A stretch of 64,000 nucleotides of DNA, taken from contig CAVVRP010000008.1 of the NCBI GenBank assembly GCA_963750715.1, positions 62,001-126,000 of the forward strand. Reading direction: 5' to 3'. Positions 37,488 to 46,218 of this stretch are shown here, piece by piece; position 1 is the first letter of the stretch, and each line of letters opens with the position of its first letter. A model generated the notes under the pieces. That model had not been told where the DNA came from and made no database searches. It saw only the letters and a list, made by a program, of their open reading frames with translations. Source of the DNA: JAGVSR01 sp963750715. Its GTDB lineage: Bacteria > Pseudomonadota > Alphaproteobacteria > Rhizobiales > Hyphomicrobiaceae. Made by a program: the position numbers and the translations under genes.

Positions 37488-39110
37488 ATGATTCGTCTCG
37501 ACAGTATCAGCAAGCAGAACGGTCACCAGATCCTCTTCATCGAGGCCTCCACAGCGCTCCACAGGGGCGAGAAGGTCGGCCTCGTCGGTCCCAACGGGGC
37601 TGGCAAGACGACACTCTTCCGGATGATCATCGGCCAGGAGCATCCCGACGAAGGCCAGGTGGCCGTGGATCGGGGCGTGACCATCGGCTACTTCAGCCAG
37701 GACGTGGGCGAGATGGCGGGCCGTAGCGCTGTGTCCGAGGTCATGGACGGCGCTGGCCCGGTGAGCGCGGTTGCTGCCGAGTTGAAGGAGCTGGAAACCG
37801 CAATGGCGGATCCCGCCCGGGCAGACGACATGGAAAAAATCATCGAGCGCTACGGTGAGGTGCAGGCGCGCTTCGAGGAGCTCGATGGCTATGCTCTGGA
37901 TGGCAGTGCGCGGGAAGTCCTGGCGGGTCTGAGCTTCAGCCAAGAGATGATGGACGGCGACGTTGGCGCGCTGTCGGGCGGCTGGAAGATGCGCGTGGCG
38001 CTGGCCCGCGTCCTCCTCATGCGCCCCGACGCCATGCTGCTGGACGAACCCAGCAACCACCTCGACTTGGAGAGCCTCATCTGGCTGGAGGAATTCCTCA
38101 AGGGCTACGACGGCGTGCTGCTGATGACCTCGCACGACCGCGAGTTCATGAACCGCATCGTCACGAAGGTGGTGGAGATCGACGGCGGCGCACTGGCGAC
38201 GTACTCGGGCAACCTCGAATTCTATGAACAGCAGCGCGCACTGAACGAGAAGCAGCAGCAGGCCCAGTTCGACCGTCAGCGCGCGATGCTCGCCAAAGAA
38301 ATCAGGTTCATTGAGCGCTTCAAGGCGCGCGCCTCGCACGCAGCCCAGGTGCAGAGCCGCGTCAAGCAGCTGGCCAAGATCGACCGGGTAGAGCCGCCCA
38401 AGCGGCGTCAGACGGTCTTGTTCGAGTTCCTGCCAGCGCCGCGCTCGGGTGAGGACGTGGTCAGTCTGAAAAACGTGCATAAGAGCTATGGCCGGCGGAG
38501 CATCTACGAGGGGCTGGATTTCCAGGTGCGCCGCAAGGAGCGATGGTGTGTCATGGGCATCAACGGTGCAGGCAAGTCCACGCTGCTGAAGCTCGTAGCG
38601 GGTTCAACGCAGCCCGACGTTGGTACGGTCGCGCTCGGTGGCAGCGTGAAGATGGGCTATTTCGCGCAGCACGCCATGGAACTACTGGACGGCGAGCGCA
38701 CAGTGTTCCAGTCGCTGGAGGACCAGTTCCCACAGGCGGGGCAAGGCTCGCTGCGCTCGCTCGCCGGCTGCTTCGGCTTCTCCGGCGACGAAGTTGAGAA
38801 GAAATGCCGGGTGCTGTCGGGCGGTGAGAAAGCACGGCTCGTCATGGCTCAAATGCTTTACGACCCGCCTAACTTCCTAGTGCTGGACGAGCCCACAAAC
38901 CACCTGGATATGGCGACGAAGCAGATGCTCATCACAGCGCTGTCGCAGTACGAGGGCACCATGCTGTTCGTCTCGCACGACCGGTACTTCCTTGCCGCAC
39001 TGTCCAATCGGGTGTTCGAACTGACGCCCGACGGCATTCACAAGTACGGCGGCGGCTACACGGAGTACGTGGCGCGCACGGGCCACGAGGCCCCCGGCCT
39101 GCGTAGCTGA
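37488..39110 (+). CDS. ABC-F family ATPase (YbiT/EttA-like)
   Basis: 540 residues with two ATPase cassettes and no membrane part. Cassette 1: GPNGAGKTTLF, LSGGWKMRVALARVLL, AMLLDEPSNHLDLE; cassette 2: GINGAGKSTLL, LSGGEKARLVMAQML, FLVLDEPTNHLDM, with SHDRYFL. The ABC_tran_Xtn linker (about residues 230-310, rich in Gln/Lys) joins them. ABC-F proteins act on the ribosome as translation factors or antibiotic protectors. The upstream DNA is a decayed GT2 gene, and the ribosome site is weak. Confidence 0.92.
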   Translation: MIRLDSISKQNGHQILFIEASTALHRGEKVGLVGPNGAGKTTLFRMIIGQEHPDEGQVAVDRGVTIGYFSQDVGEMAGRSAVSEVMDGAGPVSAVAAELKELETAMADPARADDMEKIIERYGEVQARFEELDGYALDGSAREVLAGLSFSQEMMDGDVGALSGGWKMRVALARVLLMRPDAMLLDEPSNHLDLESLIWLEEFLKGYDGVLLMTSHDREFMNRIVTKVVEIDGGALATYSGNLEFYEQQRALNEKQQQAQFDRQRAMLAKEIRFIERFKARASHAAQVQSRVKQLAKIDRVEPPKRRQTVLFEFLPAPRSGEDVVSLKNVHKSYGRRSIYEGLDFQVRRKERWCVMGINGAGKSTLLKLVAGSTQPDVGTVALGGSVKMGYFAQHAMELLDGERTVFQSLEDQFPQAGQGSLRSLAGCFGFSGDEVEKKCRVLSGGEKARLVMAQMLYDPPNFLVLDEPTNHLDMATKQMLITALSQYEGTMLFVSHDRYFLAALSNRVFELTPDGIHKYGGGYTEYVARTGHEAPGLRS

Positions 39111-39180
39111 GCCGGGGCAAACGAAAGGATGCGACTGGCCCAAATGCGCAACACGATTGCGATGCCAGCAGCAATTTCGA

Positions 39181-39381
39181 TTACGATTTGAGAAGGACGG
39201 CGCGACCGGCGTCTGTGAGTTCGAACCGCACCGAATCCGTCCCCGTAGCGGTAGCGGTTACATAGCTGCTCGAGACGAGACCATCCCAAGCTGTAGGTCG
39301 ATCCTCTTCCGCGACGACGAGAGACCCGCCGCTTTCATTCAGGATGTTGAGGAGAATTGCCTGCTCGCGAGTGAGGTCCAT
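39181..39381 (-). CDS. small hypothetical protein, possibly winged-helix-like
   Basis: 66 residues from an ATG at 39381 preceded by CAGGGAGA. MDLTREQAILLNILNESGG is followed by AWDGLVSSSYVTATATG and FELTDAGRAVLLKS. The pattern helix - helix - Leu/Thr-Asp-Ala-Gly-Arg resembles small winged-helix proteins, but I cannot assign a family. Stands alone. Confidence 0.5.
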   Translation of the reverse strand: MDLTREQAILLNILNESGGSLVVAEEDRPTAWDGLVSSSYVTATATGTDSVRFELTDAGRAVLLKS

Positions 39382-39543
39382 GATTTTCTCCCTGTGAGCT
39401 CTAACCCCAACGACATCGCCAAGATAGCAATTCGAGTTCGTATTCGCGACGAGAATATGCCCCTGCCACCACCGGCGGGAAGCGGACAGATCGGCTGGCT
39501 TGAGTGATCCGCGGGGGCTGTTCAATGGCAGCAGTTGGCACAT

Positions 39544-39688
39544 TACTCGCCGTCCGAATTCAGCGGCATCACGGTCTTGAAGTTGCGATCCTTGGCGAAG
39601 TGGCAGTTGAACTGCTTCTTGCCTTCTGCGCCCTTATCCACTTCTCCCTTGATCGACGCCACAAGAGAACGTTTCCTGTACGTTGCGC
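39544..39688 (-). pseudogene. C-terminal remnant of a small protein
   Basis: A frame of about 48 codons after a stop reads CATYRKRSLVASIKGEVDKG, then KKQFNCHFAKDRNFKTVM and ends NSDGE. The two Cys and the repeated polar pattern look like the end of a secreted protein, but no start codon with a ribosome site exists. Confidence 0.3.
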
Positions 39689-39740
39689 ATCAGCCATCGG
39701 CAACCGTGGAGCGGCAAAGAACTCATCGGCGGAGGTTTCC

Positions 39741-39854
39741 ATGATCTCGACGAATGACGCTAGCGTGTTCGGTGTCGTGTTCGGCGCGTCGGGAAACCCC
39801 GCTGACTACTGCCTCGTTGAGCATGACGGTGAGCTCTTACGGGTGGGAGCGTGA
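39741..39854 (+). CDS. tiny open reading frame with good ribosome site
   Basis: 37 codons: MISTNDASVFGVVFGASGN, then CLVEHDGELLRVGA. GGCGGAGG lies 9-10 bases before the ATG. Composition is protein-like, but no family is recognised and it may be a remnant. Confidence 0.3.
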   Translation: MISTNDASVFGVVFGASGNPADYCLVEHDGELLRVGA

Positions 39855-39907
39855 AAAAATCAGCCACGCCAAACATTTCTATAAAACAATAGCTTGGATG
39901 ACCATTT

Positions 39908-39981
39908 TGGAGCGGGCGATGGGAATCGAACCCACGTTCGTAGCTTGGGAAGCTACTGTCTTACCATTAGACGACGCCCGC
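39908..39981 (-). tRNA. tRNA-Gly (anticodon CCC)
   Basis: Reading the minus strand, GCGGGCG (39981-39975) pairs with CGCCCGC (39918-39912) as acceptor stem; the anticodon stem GTAGC/GCTAC encloses TTCCCAA with anticodon CCC; the T arm is GTGGGTTCGATTCCCAT. A discriminator T and an encoded CCA (39910-39908) follow. The folded parts are all present, so the gene is functional. Confidence 0.96.
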
Positions 39982-40140
39982 GCTTAAGCGGCATGCGAAT
40001 TCGGTAGCACAGCGCCGCGCTCGGGAAAAGCGCGGCTGAAACCCAAGGCAGCCCGGCTCGTAATTTCGTTGCACCGTCTGCCGGCCAGACGGCATAAATG
40101 ACGGCCAGCATTGCACCGATAACAAGCCGGGGATGAGTTT

Positions 40141-41122
40141 TTGACGCGACAAGCATCAGCGCCGCACGCCGTCACGCCGTTGGCAAAGTTCAAGGATCCA
40201 AACTGGACCGCGAAAGGCGAGACGCGCGCCAGCGTGCCGTTCGATCGTCTCGAGACACTGTGGATCAATACCGGCACACTGTGCAACATCACGTGCCGCA
40301 ACTGCTACATCGAATCAAGCCCGACGAACGATCGCCTCGCCTATATCACCACGTCGGAAGTGGTGGCGTTCCTGAACGAGGCGAAGCAGCTAGGAACGCG
40401 GAAAATCGCTTTCACGGGCGGCGAGCCCTTCCTCAATCCCGACTTTCTGGACATGACGGCTGAGGCGCTCTGGCGCGGGTTCGACGTGCTGATCCTGACC
40501 AATGCCATGCTGCCGATGCAGCGGCCGAGGCTGAAAGACGGACTGGTGGATTTCAACGCGCGTTTCCCGGATCGGCTGACTGTCCGCGTCAGCCTTGACC
40601 ATTTCACACGCGAACTCCATGAGGCTGAACGCGGCGAAGGTACATGGAGTAGGGCGGTCGAAGGCTTGGACTGGCTGACACGCTGTGGCTTCAAGACCGC
40701 CATTGCCGGCCGCATGGCCTTTGCGGAAAGCGAGGCGGCATCCCGCGCAGGGTTCGCGCGGCTCATTGCAGAGCGCGGCTGGCGCGTCGATGCCGCCAAC
40801 CACAGCGAGCTCATGCTGTTTCCGGAGATGGACGGCAAGGATGATGTGCCGGAGATCACCACGGCCTGCTGGGCGATTCTCGAAAAAGAGTCCGAGCCAG
40901 ATGATGTGCGCGACCACGCGCATGGTCGTCAAGCGCAAGGATGCCGCCCGCCCCGTCGTACTTCCCTGCACGCTGCTTCCCTATGATCCCACATTTGAGA
41001 TGGGCAACACCCTCGCCGAAGCGGCGGGAGCCGACGGCGGCATGTTCCATGAGGGCGCGGTGAAACTGTGCCATTCTCACTGCGCCAAGTTCTGCGTGCT
41101 TGGCGGCGGCAGCTGTTCTTGA
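40141..41122 (+). CDS. radical SAM protein with SPASM-like C-terminus (one frameshift)
   Basis: Cluster motif CNITCRNC (CxxxCxxC) after LETLWINTGTL, the SAM-binding FTGGEPFLNPD, and strand RLTVRVSLDHF. At about 40,885-40,890 the run GAAAAAGAG changes the frame; past it the protein continues SPSQMMCATTRMVVKRKDA, CTLLPYDPTFEMG and ends LCHSHCAKFCVLGGGSCS, so extra Cys for auxiliary clusters lie in the shifted part. Corrected length is about 326 residues. The start is uncertain: a TTG at 40141 or a later GTG. The family occurs in Alphaproteobacteria; its reaction is not known to me. Confidence 0.75.
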
Positions 41123-41137
41123 CGGCATCGTTCTGAA

Positions 41138-41167
41138 AGAAAAAAGGCCCGCTGCGCACGGGGCCTT
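41138..41167 (-). terminator. terminator of mscL
   Basis: On the minus strand AAGGCCC (41167-41161) pairs with GGGCCTT (41150-41144) over a 10-base loop, followed by a run of T. It also closes the radical SAM gene on the other strand, though with few T. A tandem duplication of TCATGTTCCGG follows at 41169-41190. Confidence 0.8.
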
Positions 41168-41205
41168 GTCATGTTCCGGTCATGTTCCGGTGCGGACGTT
41201 GTTGT

Positions 41206-41559
41206 TTACTTCTTGACCAGCGCGTCGCGAATTTCCTTGAGGTAGATTTCCGACGGCGATGGCGGGGCTTCCGCGGCGGGCACCGGCTTCTTCATCCTGT
41301 TGATCGCCTTGACCAGCAGGAAGATCGCGAAGGCGGTGATCGCGAACTTGATGACGGCATTGAGGAACAGGCCGTACCTTATCGGCACGCCGTCACCCGT
41401 CGGCGTCGGCAATGTCACGGCGAGATTGGAGAAATCCACCCCGGCCATCAGGTAGCCGATCGGCGGCATGATGATGTTGTCAACGAGGTTCGCGACGATG
41501 GGAGCGAACGCGGCGCCCATGATGACGCCGACCGCAAGGTCGACGACGTTACCGCGCAT
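41206..41559 (-). CDS. mscL: large-conductance mechanosensitive channel with stop in the N-terminal helix
   Basis: Osmotic safety valve of the inner membrane. From the internal ATG at 41559: MRGNVVDLAVGVIMGAAFAP (TM1), FAITAFAIFLLVKAINRM (TM2) and the C-terminal helix EIYLKEIRDALVKK, 117 residues. Upstream the same frame still encodes EFKDFA, the end of the normal N-terminal amphipathic helix, but before it lie ATG-TCA-ATG-ATT-TAA (41593-41579), so codon 5 of the natural frame is a stop where a Lys codon (AAA) is expected. With GGGAAGGG ahead of that first ATG, the gene as written is truncated or restarts at MRGN. Confidence 0.85.
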   Translation of the reverse strand: MRGNVVDLAVGVIMGAAFAPIVANLVDNIIMPPIGYLMAGVDFSNLAVTLPTPTGDGVPIRYGLFLNAVIKFAITAFAIFLLVKAINRMKKPVPAAEAPPSPSEIYLKEIRDALVKK

Positions 41560-41587
41560 GGCGAAGTCCTTGAACTCTTAAATCATT

Positions 41588-41963
41588 GACATCGGTGGTC
41601 CCTTCCCCTGTTTCAGCCACCCTCTCCACAGGGCTGACTGCACGCTGTGTTCAAGGCAGCGGCGCACCCCCGAAGGGCAGGCGCACGACCTCCAATCGAC
41701 CTCGCGTGTGCGACTCTAACGGCGCGCAGATAGTATGCGGCGCACGCATCAGACGCAATCTTGCGAGCGGTTGCAGCCGGTTGCATAACTCTATTCGCAC
41801 TTCGGCGAAAATTCGACACAAAGCGCACCAGGGGGCAGACGGGAGCGGGTAGCCAGCGTCACGTGTATTGCCCCACTCGCACCACAAGTCTCGCGGAAGT
41901 AGGTTTGTCGCAAAAGATCCGGCGGCTCAGCTTGCCACCCACTTACCAGATCGGACGGCACTC
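41588..41963. promoter_or_regulatory. 376-base intergenic region between mscL and the symporter genes
   Basis: It must contain the promoters of both divergent units. Short frames on both strands lack ribosome sites and recognisable motifs. I see no clear -35/-10 pair, repeat or RNA element. Confidence 0.35.
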
Positions 41964-42224
41964 ATGATCGAACGCAAAGAGCGAAAGCCCTATTGGCGGC
42001 ACACCAAATGGCAGATGCTGGCGAGCCTCCTGCCCTTCCTGGCTGTCGTCATCATTCTTCCCCTCTATGCGGAGCGGCTGAACTCGAACAAGATTTTCGG
42101 CTTCCCGCTGGGATATTTCCTGTCGGCCCATGGCTTGGTGCTCATCGCTATCGTGACCGTGGTGAGCTTCGTCAACCGCCAGGACGCCATCGACCACTGG
42201 CACGGCGCTCACGAAGACAACTGA
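41964..42224 (+). CDS. DUF4212 small subunit of a sodium/solute symporter
   Basis: 87 residues: MIERKERKPYWRHTKWQML, then two hydrophobic segments (LASLLPFLAVVIILPLYAE and LSAHGLVLIAIVTVVSFV). DUF4212 proteins are encoded directly before a VC_2705-type solute symporter, as here, and are thought to be its small subunit. Gap to the next gene is about 50 bp. Confidence 0.82.
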   Translation: MIERKERKPYWRHTKWQMLASLLPFLAVVIILPLYAERLNSNKIFGFPLGYFLSAHGLVLIAIVTVVSFVNRQDAIDHWHGAHEDN

Positions 42225-42272
42225 GACTTCGCGAACGCCATGGAAGTTCGCATATAAGGACCGATCATCACC

Positions 42273-44111
42273 ATGTCGTTCACGCATCGCACCCGGATGG
42301 TGAACCCGCGCCTTGGGTCCTACTTCGGCATCTTCATGAGCGCGCTCACCGGCATCGCCATGGTGACGCTGATCCTGGAGAACCTCGGCATACGCCCCGA
42401 CCTTCTCAGCCTTGGCATGCTTGCCGGGCCGATCCTCATGTACTGCGCCATCGGCATAGCGGGGTACGCGACGGAGCCGGTCGAGTTCTTTGCCTCGGGC
42501 CGGCGCGTTCCGGCTTTTTACAATGGGCTTGCGTTGTCGACCTCGGCATTCGGCGCCTGCGGTTTCATGGCGCTGACGGGCGCCTTCTTTCTCATCGGCT
42601 TCGACGCGCTGTGTCTCGCCATCGGCGCCATTTCAGGCTTCGTCGTCATGTCGGTGATGATTGCGCCTTTCCTGCGCAAGTTCGGTGCCTATACGATTCC
42701 GAGCTATCTCGGCCGCCGCTTCGACAGCCGCGCGTTGCGCCTGATGTCCGCAGTTCTCCTGTCGGTTCCAATCCTCCTGCTGCTGACCGCCGAACTGCGC
42801 ATGGGCGCTTATGCGGCGGCATGGCTTTCGGGACGTTCAACGACGGAAATGACGCTGCTTCTCACCGGCGTTCTCGCGCTGACCTTGACTGCCGGCGGCA
42901 TGCGCTCGCTAACGTGGTCGAGCGTTGCGCAAGGCATTGCTGCTCTCGCAGCGTTCGTCATTCCTGTCTCGATCGTTGCCATTCTGGTCACCAACCTGCC
43001 GCTGCCTCAGCTCAGTCACGGCCCCGTGCTGCGCATGATCGGCCGCAACGAAGCGATACAGGGCCTGCCGATCATTCTGCCGCCCTTGCTCGCATTCGAC
43101 ATACCGGCTGAAGGGCTGAACGACATCACCAAACGCTTCTCCGACGCCTTCGGCAATGTCGGCTCCCTCGCCTTCGTCATCGTGACGTTAACGACACTCG
43201 CGGGCATTGCCTCCGCACCCTGGCTGCTGCCGCGAGTATCGACTGCACCTGGTGTGTACGAGGCTCGCAAGTCGCTCGGCTGGGCGACCGTGCTGTTCGG
43301 CATCGCCATTCTCACGTCGGCGTCGATCGCCGTCTTCATGCGCGATGTGGTCACCGATGCGGTGGCCGCGCCTGCGTCGCAGGTGCTGCCGGCCTGGGTC
43401 AACGAACTGGCCTCGCGTGGCTCGATCACCCTCGCACCGGTGACGACGAAGCTCCAGTTCGCCAATTTCTCGTTCGTGCGCGATGCAATCGTGTTCAGCC
43501 TGCCGGTGGCACTGGGCCTTCCCGAGATGCTTCTCAACGTGGCTATTCTTGGCGCGGTCGCGGCCGCACTTGCCGCAACGGGCGCCGCAGCCGTGGCGCT
43601 CGGCAACATCGTGGCCGAAGACATCATCAATGGACTTAGCTGGGAGCCCTTACCGACACCGTTGCGTCTGAATATTGCCCGGGCCACGATCATGTTCTCA
43701 GCAGCGCTTGGAGCCTCCCTCGCCATTGTCGCCCCGACCGATCCGCTGCGACTTTTGCTGTGGGCTCTAGCTCTGACGGCCTCGTCCTGCTTTCCCGTTC
43801 TCGTTTTGTCGATCTGGTGGAAGCGCATCAATGCCGTCGGTGCGATGGCGGGTATCGTGTCGGGTTTTAGCGTGGCAAGCCTCGCCGTGATCGCGGGGGA
43901 GGCGCAATGGATCGAGTTCGACAGCGCGCTCGCCGCCGCCTTCGGCATGCCGATCGCCCTCCTGGCCACGATCGCCGCAACCCTGGCGACGCCACCGCCG
44001 AGCAAGCACCTGCTTGAATTCGTACGTGATATCCGCGTGCCTGGCGGCGAAATTCTCTATGATCGGGAGATGCGTCTGCTGCGGACACGCAAGCAGCGGC
44101 AGCGCAGCTGA
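42273..44111 (+). CDS. sodium:solute symporter large subunit (acetate/organic-acid type)
   Basis: 612 residues, about 13 hydrophobic helices. EFFASGRRVPAFYNGLALSTSAFGACGFMA is the family's helix 1-2 signature, followed by YTIPSYLGRRFDSRALR and GGMRSLTWSSVAQGI. Members move acetate or other short organic acids with sodium. Pairing with DUF4212 places it in the VC_2705 subfamily. Substrate not shown by sequence. Confidence 0.85.
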   Translation: MSFTHRTRMVNPRLGSYFGIFMSALTGIAMVTLILENLGIRPDLLSLGMLAGPILMYCAIGIAGYATEPVEFFASGRRVPAFYNGLALSTSAFGACGFMALTGAFFLIGFDALCLAIGAISGFVVMSVMIAPFLRKFGAYTIPSYLGRRFDSRALRLMSAVLLSVPILLLLTAELRMGAYAAAWLSGRSTTEMTLLLTGVLALTLTAGGMRSLTWSSVAQGIAALAAFVIPVSIVAILVTNLPLPQLSHGPVLRMIGRNEAIQGLPIILPPLLAFDIPAEGLNDITKRFSDAFGNVGSLAFVIVTLTTLAGIASAPWLLPRVSTAPGVYEARKSLGWATVLFGIAILTSASIAVFMRDVVTDAVAAPASQVLPAWVNELASRGSITLAPVTTKLQFANFSFVRDAIVFSLPVALGLPEMLLNVAILGAVAAALAATGAAAVALGNIVAEDIINGLSWEPLPTPLRLNIARATIMFSAALGASLAIVAPTDPLRLLLWALALTASSCFPVLVLSIWWKRINAVGAMAGIVSGFSVASLAVIAGEAQWIEFDSALAAAFGMPIALLATIAATLATPPPSKHLLEFVRDIRVPGGEILYDREMRLLRTRKQRQRS

Positions 44112-44130
44112 GCCGCAACAGGACGAACCC

Positions 44131-45105
44131 ATGTCGGTACGCGAACGGCTGCCCCTATATCCCACCATTGAACCCTATCGGCATGGCCGGATCGCTGTTG
44201 GCGACGGCCATGAGATCTTTTACGAGGAATGCGGCAACCCGCGCGGACAACCCGCACTTGTGGTCCACGGCGGGCCCGGCGGCGGATCGAATCCGACCAT
44301 GCGCCGGTTTCACGATCCGGCCGTCTACCGGATCATCCTGTTCGACCAGCGCGGCTGCGGTCGTTCGACCCCTTACGCCTCGCTTGAAGCCAATACGACA
44401 TGGCATCTCGTAGAGGACATGGAACAGCTACGGCGGCACCTGGCCATCGAGCGGTGGCAACTGCTCGGAGGATCGTGGGGATCCACCTTGGCGCTCGCCT
44501 ATGCGGAGACGTACCTCGAGCGTGTCTCCTCTCTCATTCTGCGCGGAATTTTTTTATTGCGCCGCAGCGAACTCGACTGGTTCTACCAGAAAGGTTGCAG
44601 CTGGATCTTCCCCGATGCCTGGCAAGCATTCGAAAATTTCATACCGCTGGCCGAGCGTGGCGACATGATTCGCGCCTACCACAGGCGGCTGACGGGACCC
44701 GACCCGCGCATTCAATTGGCCGCCGCAAAAGCCTGGAGCGTCTGGGAGGGCAGCACCCTGGCCCTGATGCAGGACCCGGCCCGCATCCGCCAGTTCGAGG
44801 CGGAGTCCTATGCCCTCGCTTTCGCCCGCATTGAATGCCACTACTTCATCAATGCTGGTTTTTTCGAGCGCGACGGGCAGCTTCTGGCCAACGCCGGCCG
44901 GCTTCGGGACATCCCCGGAACCATCGTCCATGGACGCTACGACGTCGTCACCCCCGTTAAGAACGCCTGGGATCTGAAGGCGGCCTGGCCGGCCGCTGAA
45001 TTGCGCATCGTGGCCGATGCGGGACACGCCATGACCGAACCCGGCATCATTCAAGAACTTGTTGGCGCAACCCGAACGCATGCTTTACGCCGCGCTGCAT
45101 CATGA
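44131..45105 (+). CDS. pip: proline iminopeptidase
   Basis: Cytoplasmic peptidase (family S33) removing N-terminal proline. 324 residues: VVHGGPGGGS (oxyanion), DQRGCGRSTPYAS, nucleophile GGSWGSTLAL, acid Asp in HGRYDVVTP and catalytic His in DAGHAMTEPG. The ATG at 44131 stands 20 bases after the symporter stop, so the two may be cotranscribed. Clean frame. Confidence 0.93.
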   Translation: MSVRERLPLYPTIEPYRHGRIAVGDGHEIFYEECGNPRGQPALVVHGGPGGGSNPTMRRFHDPAVYRIILFDQRGCGRSTPYASLEANTTWHLVEDMEQLRRHLAIERWQLLGGSWGSTLALAYAETYLERVSSLILRGIFLLRRSELDWFYQKGCSWIFPDAWQAFENFIPLAERGDMIRAYHRRLTGPDPRIQLAAAKAWSVWEGSTLALMQDPARIRQFEAESYALAFARIECHYFINAGFFERDGQLLANAGRLRDIPGTIVHGRYDVVTPVKNAWDLKAAWPAAELRIVADAGHAMTEPGIIQELVGATRTHALRRAAS

Positions 45106-45220
45106 CGCCTCAGCCGCGGCTGCGCACCGTTTTGCAATAACCCTCTGGAAGGCATTACTAAGTCTGGTCAGAAAGGCTTCTGACTTGATACAATGATTAC
45201 TTGAATGTTCGTTATCCGAC

Positions 45221-45907
45221 ATGCGCGGCCCGCAAGAGAAACCGGAAATGACCGAGCACGCCACCCTCGCGATTGCGCGCCCCCTACCGGCGGCGGTAAA
45301 GGCGCATGTCGTGGTGGCTGACAAGAATCCTATCGTGCGTGCCGGGCTCGTCGACATCATTCGCCGGGACGGCCGTTTCGATGTCGTCGATACCGTTTCG
45401 ACGGGCAACGCCTTCATCGCGATGTGCTTGGAGCGGCATATCGACATCGGCGTGATCGGCTGGTCGCTGCCCGACATGACGGGCGGCGACGTGCTTGAGA
45501 CATTGAAGCGGCGGCAATCGCCAACGCGGGTCATTGTTTATACTGGTGAACCCGCTTGCGACGTATTGCGACAGACGATCAAAGCCGGCGCATGGGGCTT
45601 CATTTCTAAGAGCGATGAGCCGCCGGTCCTGCTGGAGACGATCTCATCCGTCTCGCACGGCCGACTGTGTTTCCCCTATCTCGACATGGCAACGCTGTCG
45701 AAGGATCCGCTCGACGTGCTAACGACGCGCGAGCGCGAGTTGCTGGCTGCACTGGCCCACGGCTGGTCCAACCTGCAGATCGCAGCGCGGATCGGCATTT
45801 CTCAGAACACGGTCAAGTACCACCTGAAGAATCTTTACGACAAACTCGGCGTCAACAATCGCGCCATGGCTGTTGCGCTTTTCATGTCGAAGCCGGGCAC
45901 GCGGTAG
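45221..45907 (+). CDS. LuxR/NarL-type regulator with degenerate receiver domain
   Basis: 228 residues. Residues 28-150 form a receiver: HVVVADKNPIVRAGL, then HIDIGVIGWSLPDM, IVYTGEP and GFISKSDEP. In the third strand the phosphoacceptor Asp is replaced by Gly80, and only one of the two acidic residues after the first strand remains, although the Thr and Lys switch residues are kept. The C-terminal LuxR helix-turn-helix is normal: LTTRERELLAALAHGWSNLQ, IGISQNTVKYHLKNLYDKL. It stands just upstream of sga, so a role in serine-cycle control is plausible. Confidence 0.85.
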   Translation: MRGPQEKPEMTEHATLAIARPLPAAVKAHVVVADKNPIVRAGLVDIIRRDGRFDVVDTVSTGNAFIAMCLERHIDIGVIGWSLPDMTGGDVLETLKRRQSPTRVIVYTGEPACDVLRQTIKAGAWGFISKSDEPPVLLETISSVSHGRLCFPYLDMATLSKDPLDVLTTRERELLAALAHGWSNLQIAARIGISQNTVKYHLKNLYDKLGVNNRAMAVALFMSKPGTR

Positions 45908-46218
45908 GCCCCTTACAAGGGTAGGAAAATGCCACCCGATCCGGCAGTACCAGACCCACCCATTCGCTGACCGACTCCCGCTCAACAGAGATTTGAACAC
46001 CAACTGGGGGGTGTTGTGGTTCGTTAGGGTTTCATCAATTCTTCGCCGCGCTGGAGGAGAGCACCGCCGAGCGGCGCGCTCCAGCACTTCTAGGGGAAGA
46101 CAATCCGTGCACGGCCGAAAGAGCCGCCGCGCGCAAGGCGAAAACAAAGTTCGCCGAACTGCCGACGCACGACACCAAAAATCAACGCCCGATAGATAAT
46201 CGACTGGAGGAACCGCAC
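45908..46218 (+). promoter_or_regulatory. control region upstream of sga
   Basis: No gene in these 311 bases. AACACC (45996-46001) and GGTGTT (46010-46015) form a dyad with an 8-base centre, a candidate operator for the adjacent LuxR-type or another regulator. GCTGGAG and CTCCAGC (about 46,050-46,085) can form a GC-rich hairpin in the leader. CTGGAGGAA precedes the sga ATG. Confidence 0.45.

Noticed and set aside
39953..40156. A 67-codon minus-strand frame with a hydrophobic start.
   Set aside because: It runs into the tRNA-Gly gene and lacks a ribosome site; chance reading is more likely.
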